Positions 11,253-22,091 of a stretch of 64,000 nt of DNA are shown here, one piece after another. Where the stretch lies: contig CM032233.1 in assembly GCA_019009955.1 (NCBI GenBank), positions 94,096,501-94,160,500 of the forward strand. Reading direction: 5' to 3'. Source of the DNA: Riptortus pedestris (Eukaryota > Arthropoda > Insecta > Hemiptera > Alydidae). The translations under genes and the position numbers were made by a program. The notes below the pieces were generated by a model, which did no database searches, was not told the origin of the DNA, and was given only the letters and a program-made list of their open reading frames with translations. The stretch's first letter is position 1. The number at the start of each line of letters is the position of its first letter.

Positions 11253-11992
11253 CTGTAAAACCCCGGAGTGTAGTAAATCCTAAGATTTACCGGTAAATAT
11301 CCCGATCCCGAAGCGTTGGTAAATGTCATATTTTGTCTTTCAACTCGGACTTTAGCCAGAAAATCTTAGGATTTCCCAAGAGGCTCGGTAAAAGCTAGAA
11401 TTATCTTAATCAGGACGCGTCTTTCGGACTTTTACCAACAGATTTTGGTAAATCCTAACATTTCCTAGCACCTGTTGGTAAAAGTTGGAATAAAGGTTAT
11501 TTGAAATGAAAATTTTAGAATAAGTTTTATTATTATTTGTAATAGCATGGGAGAGAATTGTGACACTTTAAATTGCACTTAATTGAACATTTTTTAATAC
11601 AGTTGCATTTTTTGAAACCCTGGCCACCAACCAATGACTGTTGACGAACTGCGGTGCGAAGGCTTATCTCTTCGTCGGGCACTTCATCAGGAGACCTGAA
11701 AATGAGGTAGGGGGGAGTATCTCTGTCCCCACTCCTCTTCAATAGACATTTACCAATGAGCCTTGGGGAATCCGCACATTCATTAAACAGCATTGGTAAA
11801 AGTACGAAATCTCACATTTATTTAATGGTTTTCGGCCATTTACCAAGCTAGACGGTAAATCCGGGGATTGATCAACTGCCAAGCGGTAAAAGCTCGAATT
11901 TCATCTAAATTTCGGACTTTAACCAGTGCTCTTGGTAAATCCTAGGGTTTACTGGTAAGTCCTGACATTTACCACACTTCGGGGTTTTACAG
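11253..11992. mobile_element. 740-bp TIR DNA transposon inserted at TA
   Basis: Terminal inverted repeats of about 46 bp: CTGTAAAACCCCGGAGTGTA at 11253 and its complement (cttcggggttttacag) ending at 11992. Both are flanked by TA, consistent with a TA target duplication. The interior is rich in inverted ggtaaa and tttacc motifs that extend the fold. A minus-strand frame at 11533-11793 carries a Cys-rich tail (see separate entry). The element is too short to be autonomous. Superfamily is uncertain: a TA target suggests Tc1/mariner-like, while the Cys-rich tail suggests a Ginger-like origin. Confidence 0.7.
11533..11793 (-). pseudogene. Cys-rich C-terminal fragment, KRBA2/Ginger-like
   Basis: 86 codons lying entirely inside the TIR transposon. 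After residues SLVGGQGF comes a cluster of seven Cys and one His in the last 25 residues (K-C-N-C-x3-K-C, K-C-N-L-K-C-H, then P-C), ending at a stop. Such clusters are known at the C-terminus of KRBA2-like ORFs that carry a retroviral-type integrase and are linked to Ginger DNA transposons. The spacing is shorter than I would expect, as if residues between the clusters were deleted. No integrase catalytic core is present, so the fragment cannot act. Assignment rests on motif memory and is moderate at best. Confidence 0.35.
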
Positions 11993-12149
11993 TAACATAT
12001 GTACACATCGTTTTGAACGGACCTCATTTCATCATCTCTTGGGTAGGATCGATGGGCATTTGAAAAATTGTCGCATAATGAGTACTGCCAAGCTGACTTC
12101 CCCTAAGGGAGATCTGGTAAAACGGAAATTACAAAGAACGTCGATAATA

Positions 12150-12196
12150 TGAGACTTTAAGTAATATGTCAACATCAGTTAGAATTTATATATATG

Positions 12197-12259
<63 letters not shown>
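12150..12259. repeat. (GT)n/(TA)n microsatellite
   Basis: A short GTGTGTGTG run near 12197-12209 followed by about 25 TA units. Confidence 0.9.
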
Positions 12260-12262
<3 letters not shown>

Positions 12263-12662
12263 ATACATATTTGAAACTGTTGAAGAAGGCGACAGTTCGG
12301 AGACTGAGAATGAATTATGTAGATCCTTCAGTTAATAATCACATCTGGGACCAAGACGAAGAGGTTTCATTTTCCTCACTGAATCATAATCTCTCATATT
12401 TTTTTTTTTTGGACCAAAAAGAAGTAGTTAATTTAAATAATACATAATAATAAACATCCGACAGATTTCTCTCCTATTTATGAAGCCATACATCTGACAT
12501 ATTGATCCAGATGTCCAGGACATAACTAATGTCGTTCGGTTTTTTCTGTTTATATTTAAGGATAAGAGTCTGTAATTTGTAATAATTCTTTATATTTGTG
12601 GGATGTTAGAAAAGAATAAAATATTCAAAAAGGAAAAACATATAGGGGATCGCATAAATAAA
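12260..12662. other. Low-copy DNA, nothing identified
   Basis: A short plus-strand frame continues out of the microsatellite (residues LRMNYVDPSVNNHIWDQDEE) but has no family resemblance I can name. Confidence 0.4.
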
Positions 12663-13125
12663 AAAAGTCCGTCACGCAGGGGCTGCGTAAATCTGGCAGA
12701 TTTCCCACGTAAAATTTTATAATAGAGAAATTTCATGAGAGCCGAACAGTTACGGAAACGGCCGAACTAACTTTTGGCGGAAACTCCTGACTAAAACCGA
12801 AGTTAGCCGATCTCATCTCGTCCGTTATCAGCACACACTTAATAAACAAGCAAGTATCTCGGTTAATATTCAAGATAGAGAATAAATGTATATAACAATA
12901 TTTATAGTACATTTAATTTTCAATAAGATACTGTACACTTTTTCGATCCGACGTATATTAACAGAGGTATTTTAAATTCAAGAATTCCCCCCATCCTCCC
13001 CTGGTCCGATTTCAGCCGTTAACAAGGTTGCTTTCTTTTAAGATACAACGACTAAATATCGAGTTTGGTAACGATCAAACAATGATTGCAACAGCTGGAG
13101 CGGTAATAGACAAATTATCTATCTA

Positions 13126-13180
<55 letters not shown>

Positions 13181-13211
13181 AAAATGTCCATCGATCCTTC
13201 CCACTTCAAAA

Positions 13212-13284
<73 letters not shown>

Positions 13285-13345
13285 CTGGGAAGGATCGATG
13301 GACATTTTTCAAAATTTGCGTCTCTATTACAACCTCAATAGCTAA
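12663..13345 (-). mobile_element. Family A element with mirrored left module
   Basis: Right end at 12664-12710 (cgtcacgcaggggctgcgta), full middle, (TA)n at 13124-13179, then a short left-module piece in plus orientation (aatgtccatcgatccttccc near 13185), a second (TA)n at 13215-13276 and the left module in minus orientation (gaaggatcgatggacatttt near 13290). The two left-module pieces form an inverted repeat of about 35 bp around the second (TA)n. Confidence 0.65.
13124..13276. repeat. Two (TA)n tracts flanking an inverted piece
   Basis: (TCTA)n passes into (TA)n up to about 13179; the second (TA)n runs 13215-13276. Several false Tyr-Ile frames map here on both strands. Confidence 0.9.
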
Positions 13346-13459
13346 AAACATACCAGAAAAATTCACTAACTAATTGGGGTGAACTTTTATCTGTTTACCA
13401 GTTTGTGATTGTGCTTCGGTTTCATTACATTGTGTATAAATATTAAAAATGTATTATTC

Positions 13460-13628
13460 CAAAATTTCCCTTAAGAGAAATCAGCTATTGAGGTTGTACT
13501 CATGACGCGATTTTAGAAAAAAAAAATTTTAAGAATAGAGTGTATATGGTAGAATGTGATTAGTAGTGTGTCATATCAGCAAGTGGGAAATCTGCTTCGT
13601 TTACCCAGCTCCTGCGTGTCGGACTTTT
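13460..13628 (+). mobile_element. Minimal family A deletion derivative
   Basis: About 170 bp: the left end (tttcccttaagagaaatcag, then gttgtactcatgacgcgatt) passes through a short linker straight into a right end (gtgggaaatctgcttcgttt, acccagctcctgcgtgtcgg). The middle and microsatellite are missing. It shows that both ends belong to one element. Confidence 0.7.
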
Positions 13629-14074
13629 CTTTAATCGTATGCGGTGGAAAATTTTTGGTGGAGTAATTACTCAACAAACAATTTCCTAGGAGAGTTTTTT
13701 TTTTGTCATTGTTTTCTTTTTTTGAGCCCATAAGTAATCAGTATTAAAAACAGCGGAATAAAATAAACCAGAACAGCGCCACCTGTAATAATTTTTATTG
13801 AATGAGATCGTGATCCTGGAAACACTTGACGAAGTCTGCAAATAAAGTTCCAGGAACATTTTGTTATCAAGAAATCCTGTAAAAACTCCTTCTAACGGCT
13901 CATAACCCTTTTCAATCAATGTAGATTGCTCATGGAACCAAAATGATTTTCACAACCCTTAAGAACAAGTCATATTTGATCTTGAAGTTGAAGTTGAAAG
14001 CTAACCTTTAATAATTCCGGTTTTACTAGAGATATGTAAAAACGTATTTTAGAACTTGTCTTCATTTTTTTATG
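13629..14074. other. Low-copy DNA, nothing identified
   Basis: No repeat module or convincing coding region. The minus-strand frame at 13686-13919 has no recognised motif. Confidence 0.45.
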
Positions 14075-14206
14075 TATTGAACGGACCTCAATTTTGTCGA
14101 TCGATTGCTCGAGGTAGAATCGATGGACATTTGAAAAAAAAAATTCGAAAATCGCGCCATGGGTACGAACTCAATAGTTGATTTTCCTTAAGAGAAATCT
14201 GCTAAT
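14075..14206 (-). mobile_element. Family A left-end module
   Basis: gaacggacctcaattttgtc, then tagaatcgatggacatttga and ttccttaagagaaatctgct. It abuts the satellite array that follows. Confidence 0.65.
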
Positions 14207-14244
14207 AGAGAACGTATTGCGAGTTCAGATCAATATTGCGTCAT

Positions 14245-16165
14245 TTACATTCAAATATGAAAAATTGATTTGACCTCATTATCATATTCGTATAATTAAG
14301 AAAAAGTGATTCGACTTCATTATATATAAACATGAAAAATTGATTGGACCTCGCTTCCATATACTTTTAAATATGAGAATTTGATTGGACCTCATTTTCA
14401 CGTGCATATAATTGATTTGACCTCATTATCATATTCGTATAATTAAGAAAAAGTGATTCGACTTCATTATATATAAACATGAAAAATTGATTGGACCTCG
14501 CTTCCATATACTTGTAAATATGAGAATTTGATTGGATCTCATTTTCACGTGCATATAAATATGAAAAATTGATTTGACCTCATTATCATATTCGTATCAT
14601 TAAGAAAAAGTGATTCGACTTCATTATATATAAACATGAAAAATTGATTGGACCTCGCTTCCATATACTTGAATATATGAGACTTTGATTGGACCTCATT
14701 ATCACCTACATATAAATATGAAAAATTGATTGGACCACACTTCCATATACTTGAATATATGAGACTTTGATTGGACCTTATTATCACCTACATATAAATA
14801 TGAAAAATTGATTGGACCTCGCTTCCATATACATGTAAATATGAGAATTTGATTAGGCCTCATTATCACCTACATATAAATATGAAAAATTGATTGGACC
14901 ACACTTCCATATACTTGAATATATGAGACTTTGATTGGACCTCATTATCACCTACATATAATCATGAAAATTTGATTGGACTTTGCTTCCATATAGTTGT
15001 AAATATGAGAAGTTGATTGGATCTCATTTTCACCTACATATAAATATGAAAAATTGATTGGATTTTGCTTCCATATACTTGTAAATATGAGGATTTGATT
15101 GGGCCTCATTTTCACCTATATATAAATATGAAAAATCGATTGGGCCTCACTTCCATATAGTTGTAAATATGAGAATTTGATTGGGCCTCATTTTCACCTA
15201 TATATATATAAATATGAAAAATCGATTGGGCCTCACTTCCATATAGTTGTAAATATGAGAATTTGATTGGACCTCATTTTCACTTACATATAATCATGAA
15301 AAATTGATTGGACCTCGCTTCCATATACTTTAATATATGAGACTTTGATTGGACCTCATTATCACCTACATATAATCATGAAAATTTGATTGGACTTTGC
15401 TTCCATATACTTGTAAATATGAGAAGTTGATTGGACCTCATTTTCACCTATATATATAAATATGAAAAATCGATTGGGCCTCACTTCCATATAGTTGTAA
15501 ATATGAGAATTTGATTGGACCTCATTTTCACTTACATATAATCATGAAAAATTTATTGGATTTTGCTTCCATATACTTGTAAACATGAGGATTTGATTGG
15601 GCCTCATTTTCACCTATATATAAATATGAAAAATCGATTGGGCCTCACTTCCATATAGTTGTAAATATGAGAATTTGATTAGACCTCATTTTCACTTACA
15701 TATAATCATGAAAAATTGATTGGATTTTGCTTCCATATACTTGTAAATATGAGGAGTTGATTGGGTCTCATTTTCACCTATATATAAATATGAAAAATCG
15801 ATTGGGCCTCACTTCCATATAGTTGTAAATATGAGAATTTGATCGGCCCTCATTTTTACTTACATATAATCATGAAAAATTGATTGGATTTTGCTTCCAT
15901 ATACTTGTAAATATGAGGATTTGATTGGGCCTCATTTTCACCTATATATAAATATGAAAAATCGATTGGGCCTCACTTCCATATAGTTGTAAATATGAAA
16001 ATTTGATTGGACCTCATTTTCCCTTACATATTAGTATGCAAAATTGATCGGGTAACATTTCCACAAATAGGTGAATATGAAAGGTTTACTTATTTGTAAA
16101 TATGAATAATTGATTGGACCTCGTTTCCACAGAAATGAGAATATGAAAACGTCTCCTCATTTTCG
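14245..16165. repeat. Satellite array, 41-bp monomers in 82-bp dimers
   Basis: The dimer alternates two related 41-bp halves: one reads aatatgaaaaattgattgga then cctcgcttccatatac, the other aatatgagaatttgattgga then cctcattttcaccta. atgaaaa starts near 14718, 14800, 14882, 14964, 15046 and 15128 are exactly 82 bp apart. The first 450 bp has a different arrangement with cattatcatattcgtat at about 14277, 14424 and 14581. Copies decay after 16030. Non-coding. Confidence 0.92.
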
Positions 16166-17082
16166 CCATATACTAGGTTTTTGGATTTGTATACATTTTT
16201 CCAAACATCCTGCGTGCACCCATAAAAAAAATAGTGGTACAATTACATATAGATAAGGTGGATGAATGTTCATAGCGGTGAGCTCGTTCATAGTTTCTTG
16301 GTGTGTGCTGATTAGCTTAGGAAACCAGGGGATATTATTAACAAATGTGAAAGCTAGAGAAACTGCCTGGTGAACTTAGTTCAAGGGCAAGAGGTTATAG
16401 ACTGTAGGTGGAGCCGGGTGCCAAGAGAGCTAGGAAGGGGTAGGTCCTCCCATTGTAGCTTGGGGTGGAGGGTTGTAGCCCGTGTAATGTAGGATTTATT
16501 CATAAAGTGTTCTTTCTGTCCCAGCCAGCCCGGAAATTCGATTACCTTTTCTACGCCACTGTCCGCCGGCCCGTAAAAACATTGTCTTTCCCTCTCTTCC
16601 TCCCCCGATCCTTCTATCTTTATCTGGGCGACCCTTCCCTTAGCCCCCATTAGATTCGGCCCCGAGGCCTAACCCATACTACGATTCTATCACTGCCCAA
16701 TCTTATCTACATACATTTACACATGTTTGTTTCTATTACCAGTTTGTTTATGAAATTACTCACAGTATCTTCTGTTTTCATCCTTTCGTTACGAAAACAA
16801 TATTTAAAGTATGTGCATACATGCATTGATATGTGTGTTTGAGTATTAATTGCAAAATAGAATTTTTAAAGAACCTCTTGTATAAAGAGCAGTCTTTATA
16901 TAAAATGGAATAAAGGAGCATAAAAATAGAGGGAGAGAAAAACATATTTTTTATTTTCAGTAAAAGCAATACTATTAAATAAAATACTGGGAAATTCAAT
17001 GAATTTTCACATCCAGTACTTAAATTAAATAAAATGCCTATATAATACATTATTACTATATTCCAGTCATCAATCTATCATT
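16166..17082. other. Low-copy DNA with a GC-richer patch
   Basis: 16360-16690 is GC-richer and has opposed short frames (16381-16650 minus, 16465-16653 plus). Neither is recognisable. The remainder is AT-rich with nothing identified. Confidence 0.4.
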
Positions 17083-17588
17083 TTACTAGATTTACCTTTA
17101 GGGAAATTTGCTATTGAGTCTTACTCATGACATGATTTTCGGAAAATCTCTAGCGGTCGCAATTTTTATTTGATCCTAACACAACTCGATAAATAAGCGT
17201 TTCATGCCAAACGAGTGGGACCATTGGGAGGGGCGTTTAGAAGAATGGAATTTCAAAAATTCGAATTATTGTATAGAATATATCTTATTGCAAATGTGAT
17301 GTTCTATAAATGTTGTTCTGTACGTTTTTTCACTACCTTGATTATTAGCTGCGATATTTGCATTTATTAGTTTTCGGCCTTCAGTAAACCCCAATCTTAC
17401 TAATGCCATATTAACGATAATAATAAGCTGATTATGAAGCATTGGATTAAATTATGAAGCATGTTATTTGAAGCCTAAGTACCAAATATTGTTCTCATTG
17501 AACCTTTACGTTTTGAGCTAAACGCAAATAGTTGACGCACGTGGGAAATCCGTTTAGTTAACGTAACCCCTGCGTGACGGGCCTTTTA
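17083..17588 (+). mobile_element. Family A element, short form
   Basis: Left end tagatttacctttagggaaa, abbreviated hinge without a microsatellite, middle, and right end gtgggaaatccgtttagtta ending cccctgcgtgacgggcc. About 500 bp, so part of the left module (the catcgatcc block) is deleted. Confidence 0.65.
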
Positions 17589-17637
17589 CTAAAAGATCAT
17601 TGAACATTTCCAGTAAAAAACCATTTTTTTTGGGAAT

Positions 17638-17700
17638 ATCTTTGCTGTGATTGAGAAATATGCTTAATTTACGCAGGCTCTGTGGGGCAGAAATTTGATC
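17638..17700 (+). mobile_element. Family A right-end fragment
   Basis: gagaaatatgcttaatttac followed by gcaggctctgtggggcag, a degenerate right terminus standing alone. Confidence 0.45.
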
Positions 17701-17904
17701 AGAAGATTCATTTTTTCATTAAGAAATGTTATGTACTCCGTAAAATACACTATATTGCCTGGAATGGAGATTATAGGCCTTATCGTAGAATAAAGTTTAT
17801 CTTGTGGTGTGAACAACTCAATTATTTTTTCTTATGGAATTAATATTGGCTGGAAAATTCTTTTTATGTTTTTTTATGAAGTAAAGAGAGTGCTGAAATC
17901 CCGA

Positions 17905-18130
17905 TTATTTTCGGTTTCCATATTTCAATGGAATTACCCTCGCTGAATACTTTTTTACTAGTTTTGACATGACGCCTGTAATTATCTCTCTTAACTCAAA
18001 AACGCCTAGTCTCAGAATGTTGAAATAATATAATTGCGGTTGTTTTGGCTTACTGTTGTGCGTCTCCCCTTATGGTCAAAATCTTCTAGGGAGGAGGTGG
18101 TTTGAGATGACCAGAAAAAAAACAAAAAAA
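17905..18130 (+). repeat. Family D interspersed repeat, copy 2
   Basis: tctcttaactcaaaaacgcc, then cttactgttgtgcgtctccc and gggaggagg. As with copy 1 a family A element begins shortly after it. Confidence 0.5.
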
Positions 18131-18257
18131 TCAAATTTCTCTTTACGTAATAGAGATTAGATCACTTCTTCAACCGATTTATTGTTTATCATGAAAATAT
18201 CAATCAATTGTGTTTTTAGATCCGATATTGCATATCAATTTGAAATGACACATTTTT

Positions 18258-18900
18258 TGGTGATTTCCCCTAAGGGAAATCAGCTATTGAAGTCGTACTC
18301 ATGACGCGATTTTCGAAATTTTTCTTCAAATGTCCATCGATCTTAACTAGGAGATGACGAAAATGAGGTTCGTTCAAAACTATCTTCATATATATATATA
18401 CACTGTACATGTATACATATGAACTGTCTGTACACATATACATTATACATTTGTCTGTTACCGTTCTAGCGGTCGCAATTTTTGTTTAATGGCCACCAAA
18501 CTCGGTATTTAATCCGTTTATGTAAAAAAAAAAGATCAAGTTCTTTACGGCTGAAATCGGACCCGTGGGAGGGGGGGGTTTAGAGGGGGGGATTTCGAAA
18601 ATTTGAAATATCTCCGTTACTCTATGTCGGATCGAAAAATTATATAGAACCAACAATATTGCAAATTAAATTTACTATAAATATTGTTATATACATTTAT
18701 TTTCTATCTTGAATATTAACCGAGTTATTTGCATTTTTATTAAGTGTAACGGGCGAGCTATGGTCCCTTCTATTCGTTCCCGCCGAAAGCTAGTTCGGCC
18801 GTTTCCGTAAATGTTTGGCACTCGTATGGAGATTTCTCTGTTCTATAACTTTACGTGGGAAATCTGCTTAGTTTACGCAGCCCCTGCGTGACGGACTTTT
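18258..18900 (+). mobile_element. Family A element, complete reference copy
   Basis: Left palindrome gatttcccctaagggaaatc, catcgatcttaactaggaga, gttcgttcaaaac, a short TA region, gttaccgttctagcggtcgc, cgaaatatctccgtt-like block, and right end cgtgggaaatctgcttagtt then acgcagcccctgcgtgacgg. About 640 bp with no insertion. The left end and right end carry AGCAGATTTCCC-type subterminal repeats in opposite orientation, and the right hairpin lies about 10 bases from the terminus. This layout is that of non-autonomous Helentrons. Confidence 0.75.
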
Positions 18901-19489
18901 AAATAAAATGCAACCGACATATTTTGTCTATTTAATTTATTAGGAGTACTAGGAAATCATGTTCCCACGTCATAATTTTAACATTTGTGATTAAGAAATT
19001 AGGATTTTTACAAGTTTTTTAAGAATCATCGTTAGTTAGATATCATTTATTAAATTAAATCAATTTTATTTGTAGAAGAGTTTCCTTTTACCAGGCGAAT
19101 GATTACTTTTAATTAAACTAGCATCAGATGAATCTAATTAAATACTAATGGAATCATAAATATGTGATAATTGTAACCTATGGAGCTGGAGGGAGGGCCA
19201 TGGGACCGACATTTCCAGTAGGGGTATTTCAACAATATTTCAACGTGCTGTTTTTCCCAAAGCATTCCAATATTTTGTCTGTTAGCGTTATTTCATCATC
19301 GAGTTAATTATTATTCTGATGCCCCATTATATGAGAGTTCGAAGATATGTACAGGGGCGGTATGCCGCCCATCCGGAGAATTCACAGAGAGGAATTCGCC
19401 TCTATCGACTGTCCAACCTATTGATCTAACTCACTACTTTAGCCCCATCACATCCCCAGTCTCTAGACGTTTCGAAAGGAAAGGTAGAA
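18901..19489. other. Low-copy DNA, nothing identified
   Basis: AT-rich; no repeat module or coding region recognised. Confidence 0.45.
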
Positions 19490-19640
19490 AGTCGGTCACG
19501 CAAAGGCCTGCGTGAACTAAGCAGGATTTTCAAGTGCTGCCATGGCGCACTACCGATCTCATCCAAATAAACTAGATGAGAAGTAGGCGGCCAGTAAAAT
19601 CTTAATTGATAACGCCATCAAACAATTTATTTGCATGGAT
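19490..19640 (-). mobile_element. Family A right-end fragment
   Basis: gtcggtcacgcaaaggcctg, cgtgaactaagcaggatttt. A truncated right terminus in minus orientation, upstream of a larger copy in the same orientation. Confidence 0.6.
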
Positions 19641-19845
19641 ATATCATCTAGTAGAAATCTGTTTAAAACAGGCTTGGAAAAAGACGTATCACGATAAATT
19701 CGCTTATTGTTAAAGACTAATGAATAAAAGTACAGGTTTAGCGAAGGCTGAACATTAAAAAGTCCGTCACGCTGGGACTACGTTAACTAAGCAGATTTCC
19801 CCGGTGCGTCAAGTAGTTGCATTTATCTCAAAATGTAAAAGTTCA

Positions 19846-20065
19846 AGGGGCTCAGGTTAGCCATGTGAGTTAAATCGTTGACCTTAATCTCACATGGTAA
19901 ACCTAGAGTAGCGAGTTCGATTCTCGCCTGGGCAAAGGAAATTATTTAGTGACGAAATTCATTAAATAACATTCTATGTCCCACCCTAGCTAGAATAGGG
20001 TGGTAACCTGTAGAAAATCCGTCCCAATTAGCCTGAATTGCAAAAATTGGATGTTAATAAATAAT
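19846..20065 (+). mobile_element. tRNA-derived SINE, full length, 9-bp target duplication
   Basis: The head ggggctcaggttagccatgt and a B-box-like gcgagttcgattctcgcctg form a tRNA-like unit with an enlarged variable region. The body contains ccctagctagaatagggtgg and the tail ccaattagcctgaattgcaa, then gttaataaataat. The 9-bp aaaagttca stands at 19837-19845 and 20066-20074. The insertion lies in a family A middle module. Confidence 0.85.
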
Positions 20066-20471
20066 AAAAGTTCAGTGAGAGCAATATTTTGTATTTAGAC
20101 TTCAAACAACGTGCTTCATAATAACAGCTTATTGTTAATATGGCATGAGTAGGAGTGGGGGGGGGGGGTTACTGAAGGCCGAAAACTAAAAAATTCCAAT
20201 ATCTCGGTTAATAATCAAGATAGTGAAAAAACGTACATAACAACATATATTAAACATAATATTTGCAATAGTGTTGATTCTATACGATTTTTCGAACCGA
20301 CGCATAATAACGGAGATATTAAGAATTTCCTCCACTCCAAACTCCTCACACAGGTCAGATTTAAGCCATTAACGAACTTGATCTTTCTTTTTACATAAAA
20401 CGTTTAAATATCGAGTTTGGTACAGCAATCGAACAAAAATTGCGACCGTAGAGCGTTAACAGACATATATC

Positions 20472-20475
<4 letters not shown>

Positions 20476-20505
<30 letters not shown>
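20476..20505. repeat. (TA)n microsatellite
   Basis: Left flank of family B copy 3 and part of the split family A (TA)n. Confidence 0.9.
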
Positions 20506-20510
<5 letters not shown>

Positions 20511-21597
20511 GTAACCTCTGTCTGTACATTGATTTTTTTTGCGAAATTTCACGATAACCTTTCGTTTCACATGTAATAGACACCATATCTGAATTTTTTT
20601 TCTTTCGTGTATGTTTGTTTGTTTCTTTGTTACCTTTTCACGCATAAACGGCTGAACCGAATTTTATGAAACTTGGTATGTATATTACTACTAACCCAAC
20701 TTAGACTTTAGGCTATAATAATTTTCTCTGAGACGAACAGGAGTGGGGGTTATAAGGGAAGCATGAAATTAAAAATAGCGATATTTCGTTTTCTATTGGT
20801 TTTTCGGCAAATATGCACATAACAAATGTTGTTTATTTATTTATTTAGAGTAGCTTTTGTTATATACACTTTTGTCGTATACCGAAGTTTAAATGCGTTA
20901 TACGCTAAACATTATTGCGGGAGTCAACAATATTATTTGCCAAAAAAGACTCAACCGAACTAATTAAAACTCGGTATGTGTATTAGCAGTGAAGCCTTCA
21001 TTAAAATAAGCCATACCAACATTTCTATGGACGGGCAAGAGTGGGGGTTATAAGGGAAGCCTGAAATTAAAAATAGCGATATTTCGCTTCCTATTGGTTT
21101 TTCCGCAAATATAAACATAACAAAAGTTGTTTATTTTGTTATTTGGAGTAACGTTTGTTATATACACTTTTGTCGTATACCTAAGTATAAATGAGTTATA
21201 CGTTAAAACTTTAGCGGGAGCCAACAATTTTATTGGGCACTAACGCCTGAACCGAACTTAACAAAGCTCGGTATGTCAATTAGCATAATTCTTCCATGAT
21301 TATAAGTTATATTAAAATGTTTAGGTTCGAACGGGAGGGGGGTTATAAGGGAGGCCTGAAATATAAATTCACCATATTTATATGTATAAGAGACGGGAAA
21401 TATAAAAATATCGAAGACAGTGAAGCCTTATCGAACAAATATTCTATTATTAGCAAATCCACGGCAACGACGGGTATCAAGCCTAAACACTGGGACGGGT
21501 AAATGTCAAAATATTGTGCAATGTAAAGCCTGCTAAAAAATACCATCACCATTCAGCCTCAAATGAATTCCCGGGCGAAGCCGGGTATCTGAGCTAG

Positions 21598-21600
<3 letters not shown>
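20506..21600 (-). mobile_element. Family B element, copy 3
   Basis: In plus coordinates it begins aaaattgtaacctctgtctg, then acgcataaacggctgaaccg and gaattttatgaaacttggta, and ends aatgaattcccgggcgaagc then cgggtatctgagctagtat. Two internal units of about 300 bp recur. The ends are the complement of the start and end of copy 1. (TA)n tracts bound it on both sides. No coding capacity. Confidence 0.7.

Positions 21601-21647
<47 letters not shown>
21601..21647. repeat. (TA)n microsatellite
   Basis: Right flank of family B copy 3. Confidence 0.9.
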
Positions 21648-21648
<1 letters not shown>

Positions 21649-21896
21649 TTTTGATCGGACCTTATTTTCGTCATCGGCTGGGTAGGATCGATGGACATGT
21701 GAGGACATTTTTCGAAAATAGCGTAATGAGTTCGACCTCAATAGCTGATTTCCCTCAAGGGAAATCTGCTAAAAACACGTCTATTGGGACGGGGCAATTT
21801 TTGATTCTCTTTAGCTTCATCTCCTACCCATTCTGATTTAGACATTGAAAGAAGCGAGATCTTCAAATAGTGAAGAACATTTATATACGGAATGAA

Positions 21897-22080
21897 TGGA
21901 GCTCAGGTTAGCTTTTAATCTCACATGGGAAACGTTCAGTGGCGAGTTCTACTCCGCCTGGGGATTCATTACATAAAATCCTTAGTCCCATCCTGGCTAG
22001 AAAAGGGTGGCAACCTGTAGATACCCATCCCAATTAGCCTTAGTTGCAAAAAGTGGACGTTAATAAATAATTTAATTTAA
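21897..22080 (+). mobile_element. tRNA-derived SINE with deleted head
   Basis: gagctcaggttagctttt passes straight into aatctcacatgg, so part of the tRNA-like head is deleted. The body (cctggctagaaaagggtggc) and tail (ccaattagccttagttgcaa, gttaataaataat) are present. Flanks share tatRcggaatg (21884-21894 and 22081-22091, one mismatch), a likely target duplication. Confidence 0.7.
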
Positions 22081-22091
22081 TATGCGGAATG

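Larger units (their letters stand above)
9918..12122 (-). mobile_element. Composite family A element with two insertions
   Basis: Right end at 9918-9960 (aagtccgtcacgcag), two successive middle modules of different subtypes (about 10000-10790 and 10790-11200), a (TA)n tract at 11201-11251, and the left module at 12005-12122 (gttttgaacggacctcattt). A SINE interrupts the first middle module and a 740-bp TIR transposon interrupts the (TA)n tract. It may be two family A copies joined end to middle. Confidence 0.6.
19757..21775 (-). mobile_element. Family A element split by a SINE and by family B
   Basis: Right end at 19758-19805 (gtccgtcacgctgggactac), middle to about 20470 with (TA)n at 20476-20505, then an unrelated family B element, (TA)n again at 21601-21647, then the left module at 21648-21775 (gatcggaccttattttcgtc to ccctcaagggaaatctgcta). 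Taking out the SINE and family B restores one continuous family A copy, so both insertions are younger than this copy. Confidence 0.75.

Noticed and set aside
14245..16165. CRISPR-like array, because repeats are regularly spaced
   Set aside because: The whole 82-bp unit is repeated with no unique spacers, and the context is eukaryotic transposon DNA.
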